DNA of 40,540 nt from a virus. A program made the position numbers and the translations under genes. Below are positions 37,652-40,540 of this stretch, in pieces. The stretch is taken from positions 1-40,540 of the IMG/VR virus record IMGVR_UViG_3300042473_000530. One strand, written 5' to 3'. The first letter of the stretch is position 1, and each line of letters starts with the position of its first letter. The notes under the pieces were generated by a model. It was not told the origin of the DNA. It worked only from the letters and a program-made list of their open reading frames with translations, and did not search any database.

Positions 37652-39061
37652 TTAGAGCATGATTTCGCTGATTTGCTTTGACTTGCGTATGATGACGCGG
37701 GTCAAATCTTCATCAATCGAGCCAGCCAATACCACGTATCTGGCAAGCACGCTAGAACTTTCTTGGCCGATTCGGTGAGCCCGCGCCGCTGCCTGGACGT
37801 TCTCGGCGGGGGTCCACGATGGTTCCATAATCAAAACATTATCGCTTGCCGTCAGAGTAATGGCAGAGTTAGTAGCCGTGATCTGCCCAATAAAGACACG
37901 GATATCGGGTTTGCCTTGAAAGTCATCAATCGCCTTTTGTCGAGTATTGCGTGAGGTGTCCCCTGTAATCACGACAGGGGAAAAGGCTTTGAGCTTTTCC
38001 GCTACTTGCGAAATGACTTCTCGATGATAGCAGAACAGGATAATCTTCTTCGCGCCATTCTCCAATTCTTCTTTGATGAAATCACTTGTTGGCTCTACTT
38101 TTGCAAGCCCGACAGCACGGCGCAGGGATGCAAGCGCTTGCTTATCCGCATTACGAAGAATATCGTCTGATAAGGTGCCGTCTTTGTTATGGTGGTTTGC
38201 AGCCGCTGCGGCCAAAATTGCTTTGACTTCTGAGATAGCTTGCGTTTTCTCAAGCGCCATCACTTCCTTGAGCGCGGACTTGGGCGGCTCAAGAACAATC
38301 GTGCCCCATTGGAGTGCAGGCAACTGCGTCAACACATCTTCTTTCTTACGTCTGATGAAGAAACCATCAATACGTTGGCGCAATTCGCCTGTATTTTTGT
38401 TGCCTTTAATACGCTCAACTGTCCGCATACCAAAATGCAGTATGTCCAAAACGCAAAAGTATTTTACGAATTGAGCATAGGTCATACGCCCATCTGGCGT
38501 TTGTAGCCGCTCGGAGGCTAGTGCGCGTAAGTGCGTGTAGATTTCTGAAGCGTTGTTTGGCAGTGGAGTGCCAGTCAGAATCCATGTGCGTTTGGTGGCC
38601 TCTAGGATGCCTCCTTGGCCGTTAAGTCTTTCGCCATAGACCGCCTTCGTGCGTAGGGCTGTTCGGTTCTTAAGTGCGTGCGCTTCGTCAATGACAAGAA
38701 GATCAAACTCCATATCAAGGATTTTAGCGCGTAGAGTAGGATTGGCGAGCATATCGTAGCTGACAATAACCACATCTGCTTCAAGTGGAATGCCAGACTT
38801 GATATTTTTAATCACGAAAGTTGTTCGTGGAATTATCTGCCAATTCAGCATTTCGCGCTGCCAGTTGATCCGCGCCACGGCAGGGCAAACGACTAGTATG
38901 CGGCGCAGATTAAGGGCATCCGCCGCCCTGATCGCCTGCGCCGTTTTGCCAAGCCCCATGTCGTCAAAAAGACCGGCATTGGAGTTGTCGGTCTTTTTGG
39001 CAACAAGGAAGTTGACGCCTTCAATCTGGTAGGGGAGAAGGCCATCTTGCCAGTTAGGCAT
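37652..39061 (-). CDS. SNF2-type DEAH helicase
   Basis: The 469-residue protein has the SNF2 helicase motifs in order: LLPYQIEGVNFL (Q-like), DDMGLGKT (residues 33-40, motif I), motif Ia-like LVVCPAVARINWQRE, DEAH (125-128, motif II), LTGTPLPN (about 161-168, motif III), and ARAHRIGQ (about 432-439, motif VI). SNF2 enzymes translocate on dsDNA; the short phage version resembles SMARCAL1/HARP-type annealing helicases and others, but subtype is uncertain. It overlaps the upstream methyltransferase by one base (TAATG). Confidence 0.9.
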   Translation of the reverse strand: MPNWQDGLLPYQIEGVNFLVAKKTDNSNAGLFDDMGLGKTAQAIRAADALNLRRILVVCPAVARINWQREMLNWQIIPRTTFVIKNIKSGIPLEADVVIVSYDMLANPTLRAKILDMEFDLLVIDEAHALKNRTALRTKAVYGERLNGQGGILEATKRTWILTGTPLPNNASEIYTHLRALASERLQTPDGRMTYAQFVKYFCVLDILHFGMRTVERIKGNKNTGELRQRIDGFFIRRKKEDVLTQLPALQWGTIVLEPPKSALKEVMALEKTQAISEVKAILAAAAANHHNKDGTLSDDILRNADKQALASLRRAVGLAKVEPTSDFIKEELENGAKKIILFCYHREVISQVAEKLKAFSPVVITGDTSRNTRQKAIDDFQGKPDIRVFIGQITATNSAITLTASDNVLIMEPSWTPAENVQAAARAHRIGQESSSVLARYVVLAGSIDEDLTRVIIRKSKQISEIML

Positions 39062-39630
39062 TATCGCCGCCTAAAGATGACGATGACACGAAAACGGTGG
39101 TTTGTCGATTTTACCATACCAATTACCGCTTCGACTTCCCATTCGTCTTTACGATACATCGGTAGAACTTGGTCTAGCCATACAACGTGGGTTCCTGATT
39201 GGCACCTAGCTAACGCTTTCAATACCACATTGCGCTTAATCATGCTGGTTTTATAGTGGTCGCAATCCTCGACGCTATATGGAGGATCAGCGAGTATAAT
39301 ATCATATTGCTCTAGCGGAACGTTCTCTAGTCGTTGAGCATCATCTACATACGTAGGTTGCAGATCGGGATTCAAATCCACAGTGTCGCCGGGAAAAATA
39401 GACAAGTCTACTTTCCCAGAAAACAAGTGTAGGGTCTTAGTTTTTTCCGGGAATAGCGCTTTGATGCGCTTCAAATACCCCGCTGGATATCCCCCGTAGT
39501 ATGCGCTCTTAACCCGGTAATCATTCCCCATGATCCAAGTCCCTACAACCCGTCCGTCTTCTGACTGGAATATGGATTTGGGGAACCCAGTTTGTTTAGT
39601 GTAGTTAGAGATTCGGTCAGACCAGTTCAT
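39061..39630 (-). CDS. DNA adenine methyltransferase-like protein (DPPY)
   Basis: The 189-residue product has a catalytic DPPY at residues 115-118 with the following S, preceded by YDIILA, which is the N6-adenine methyltransferase type. A motif I-like LHLFSGKVDL lies at 67-76, and an acidic strand end VDLNPDL follows. There is no target-recognition domain and the protein is small, so it may be an orphan modification enzyme that protects phage DNA or marks it. Alternatively it modifies RNA or protein. It overlaps the helicase start in TAATG. Confidence 0.75.
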   Translation of the reverse strand: MNWSDRISNYTKQTGFPKSIFQSEDGRVVGTWIMGNDYRVKSAYYGGYPAGYLKRIKALFPEKTKTLHLFSGKVDLSIFPGDTVDLNPDLQPTYVDDAQRLENVPLEQYDIILADPPYSVEDCDHYKTSMIKRNVVLKALARCQSGTHVVWLDQVLPMYRKDEWEVEAVIGMVKSTNHRFRVIVIFRRR

Positions 39631-39684
39631 TATACTGCTTCTTTCGTAGTATGTTTTTGTCTTTAGCGGGGGTCTTCTTGCCGG

Positions 39685-40167
39685 TTAGGCATTGCTCAAC
39701 CCGTAATAGGCCAGCAATGCACTCTCCGCCCTACCATCATCCTTCACGCGCTTGAACAAATCTACCTTGTCAGGGAACAACGCCATCGCCTTCAAGCGCG
39801 CTCCTCCCTTGTCAGCAGGAATGTTCATGCGCCGCTTCCACGTTGCAGGTTGGACGAGCGTAGTAGGAATTTGAAGTGCCGCCAAGACCCCTTCGATCTG
39901 TCCGAGATTGCGCCCAAAAGAGAAAGCACCAACAGCGCCTTCTCCCGGTCGAACGCCAACACTTTCAAGGAATGCCTTCTGCGGTGCCATGTTTTTTATC
40001 ATAGCCGCAAGTGCCGCAGGGGGCACGCTCCTGCGCTTCTTACCGTTAACGACGACTTCGATAGTCGGCATGTCCTCGATAGCAAGAACTTTACCGTTTT
40101 GGTCAAGCAGGGCCAAAGCCCCGCTTAGACCTGGGTCGATGCCAAGGATCAAAATACGTCGCCCCAC
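39685..40167 (-). CDS. RuvC-like Holliday junction resolvase
   Basis: The 160-residue product has the RuvC-type residues: LGIDPGLSG (D11), AFLESVG (E68), and DDGRAESALLAYY (D143, D144) near the end. That gives the acidic triad or tetrad for metal-dependent cutting of Holliday junctions, needed to resolve replication or packaging branches. The start is GTG 40167, which overlaps nrdB by 19 bases; AAGGGG lies directly before it with little spacing. It follows the methyltransferase gene by 54 bases. Confidence 0.88.
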   Translation of the reverse strand: MGRRILILGIDPGLSGALALLDQNGKVLAIEDMPTIEVVVNGKKRRSVPPAALAAMIKNMAPQKAFLESVGVRPGEGAVGAFSFGRNLGQIEGVLAALQIPTTLVQPATWKRRMNIPADKGGARLKAMALFPDKVDLFKRVKDDGRAESALLAYYGLSNA

Positions 40168-40540
40168 TCCCCCTTGGTCGCCGCCTTGCTATACTCAGTG
40201 GCGCGGTTCTCGAAGAAGTTGGTATGCTCTGGTGCGTTCAGCAACTCATCGAGCCAAGGTAGGGGGTTGTCCTTGACCTTGTAGATCGGCACCATACGCA
40301 ACTGAAGCAAGCGCCTATCTGCGATGAAGCGGATATACTGCTTGATTTCATCGGCAGTCATGCCATGCACAGGGCCTAGAGCAAATGCCAAATCAATGAA
40401 CGCATCTTCATGTTCTACGATAGTCTTGCAGATTTCGTAGATTTCAGCCTTGAGCGAGTCGTCAAAAAGACTTGGATTTTCCGCGCAATAGGTGTGGAAA
40501 AGCCGGATGATATTCTCACAGTGCAACGTCTCGTCTCGAA
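40149..40540 (-). CDS. nrdB: Ribonucleotide reductase beta subunit, C-terminal part (runs off the right edge)
   Basis: The frame is open at base 40540 and reads RDETLHCENIIRLFHTYCAEN, a typical class I R2 segment with the H and E of the second iron-site half. It continues AFALGPVHGMTADEIKQYIRFIADRRL, also typical, and ends FFENRATEYSKAATKGEWGDVF; the acidic-aromatic tail is what binds the alpha subunit. The product supplies deoxyribonucleotides. It overlaps the RuvC start by 19 bases. The N-terminal part and the alpha gene, presumably next to it, lie outside the window. Confidence 0.9.
   Translation of the reverse strand, partial: RDETLHCENIIRLFHTYCAENPSLFDDSLKAEIYEICKTIVEHEDAFIDLAFALGPVHGMTADEIKQYIRFIADRRLLQLRMVPIYKVKDNPLPWLDELLNAPEHTNFFENRATEYSKAATKGEWGDVF

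Noticed and set aside
1-40540. Integrase, attachment site, insertion sequence or CRISPR array
   Set aside because: I looked for integrase and transposase motifs, terminal repeats and spaced direct repeats and found none in this window.

Overview
The window is a 40.5 kb slice of a tailed double-stranded DNA phage (or a prophage segment). Genes run off both edges: a large terminase on the left and a ribonucleotide reductase beta subunit on the right. The set is siphovirus-like: terminase, DUF4055-type portal, P22-type coat protein, head-tail connectors, tail tube, tail assembly chaperones, an 1847-residue tape measure and a tail fibre. A GapR/DUF2312 gene points to an alphaproteobacterial host, as do the TTGAC-type promoter elements. 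No integrase or CRISPR array was seen. Genes are tightly packed, mostly on the minus strand with ATGA, TGATG or TAATG junctions, and no gene-free stretch exceeds about 210 bases.

Layout from left to right. 1-6620 is the head module, broken into alternating strands: terL and terS (minus), portal and a DUF115 protein (plus), two small genes (minus), scaffold and coat (plus, ending in a strong terminator). 6635-10375 holds a degenerate terminase ATPase paralogue, two tRNA genes (Leu-CAA and Met-CAU), a small cytosine-methyltransferase-like protein, a dCMP-deaminase-like enzyme, a dNMP kinase and an HTH-metallophosphoesterase. 10391-11972 is the lysis cassette: GH108 endolysin, two small membrane proteins and overlapping spanins. 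11972-28049 is the tail and connector module, read right to left, with two tail tube paralogues. 28082-30314 carries a glycosyltransferase, an FkbM methyltransferase and a second glycosyltransferase. 30330-40540 is the early module: small regulators, PhoH, GapR, a family A DNA polymerase split in two reading frames, a DUF2815 ssDNA-binding protein, a DUF2800 nuclease, an AT-hook protein, an SNF2 helicase, a DPPY methyltransferase, a RuvC-like resolvase and NrdB.

How it works together: the right-hand genes replicate and recombine the genome and supply nucleotides, and gapR may act on host or phage DNA topology. The left-hand genes build the head and package DNA. The minus-strand tail operon builds a long tail, and lysis genes follow directly behind the fibre. 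DUF115, the two glycosyltransferases and the FkbM methyltransferase probably make or attach a methylated glycan on virion proteins.

The most unusual items are: (1) a second terminase ATPase-domain protein with intact core sequence but lost Walker B and arginine residues; (2) a DNA polymerase whose exonuclease active site is divided between two frames joined by a GTGA overlap and an A5 run; (3) a tail chaperone pair joined at a CTT-TGA site that resembles the prfB +1 frameshift; (4) tandem tail tube paralogues, one with a roughly 400-residue C-terminal extension; (5) a structured coat mRNA leader with two CCCTTGTGGG hairpin repeats 30 nt apart.
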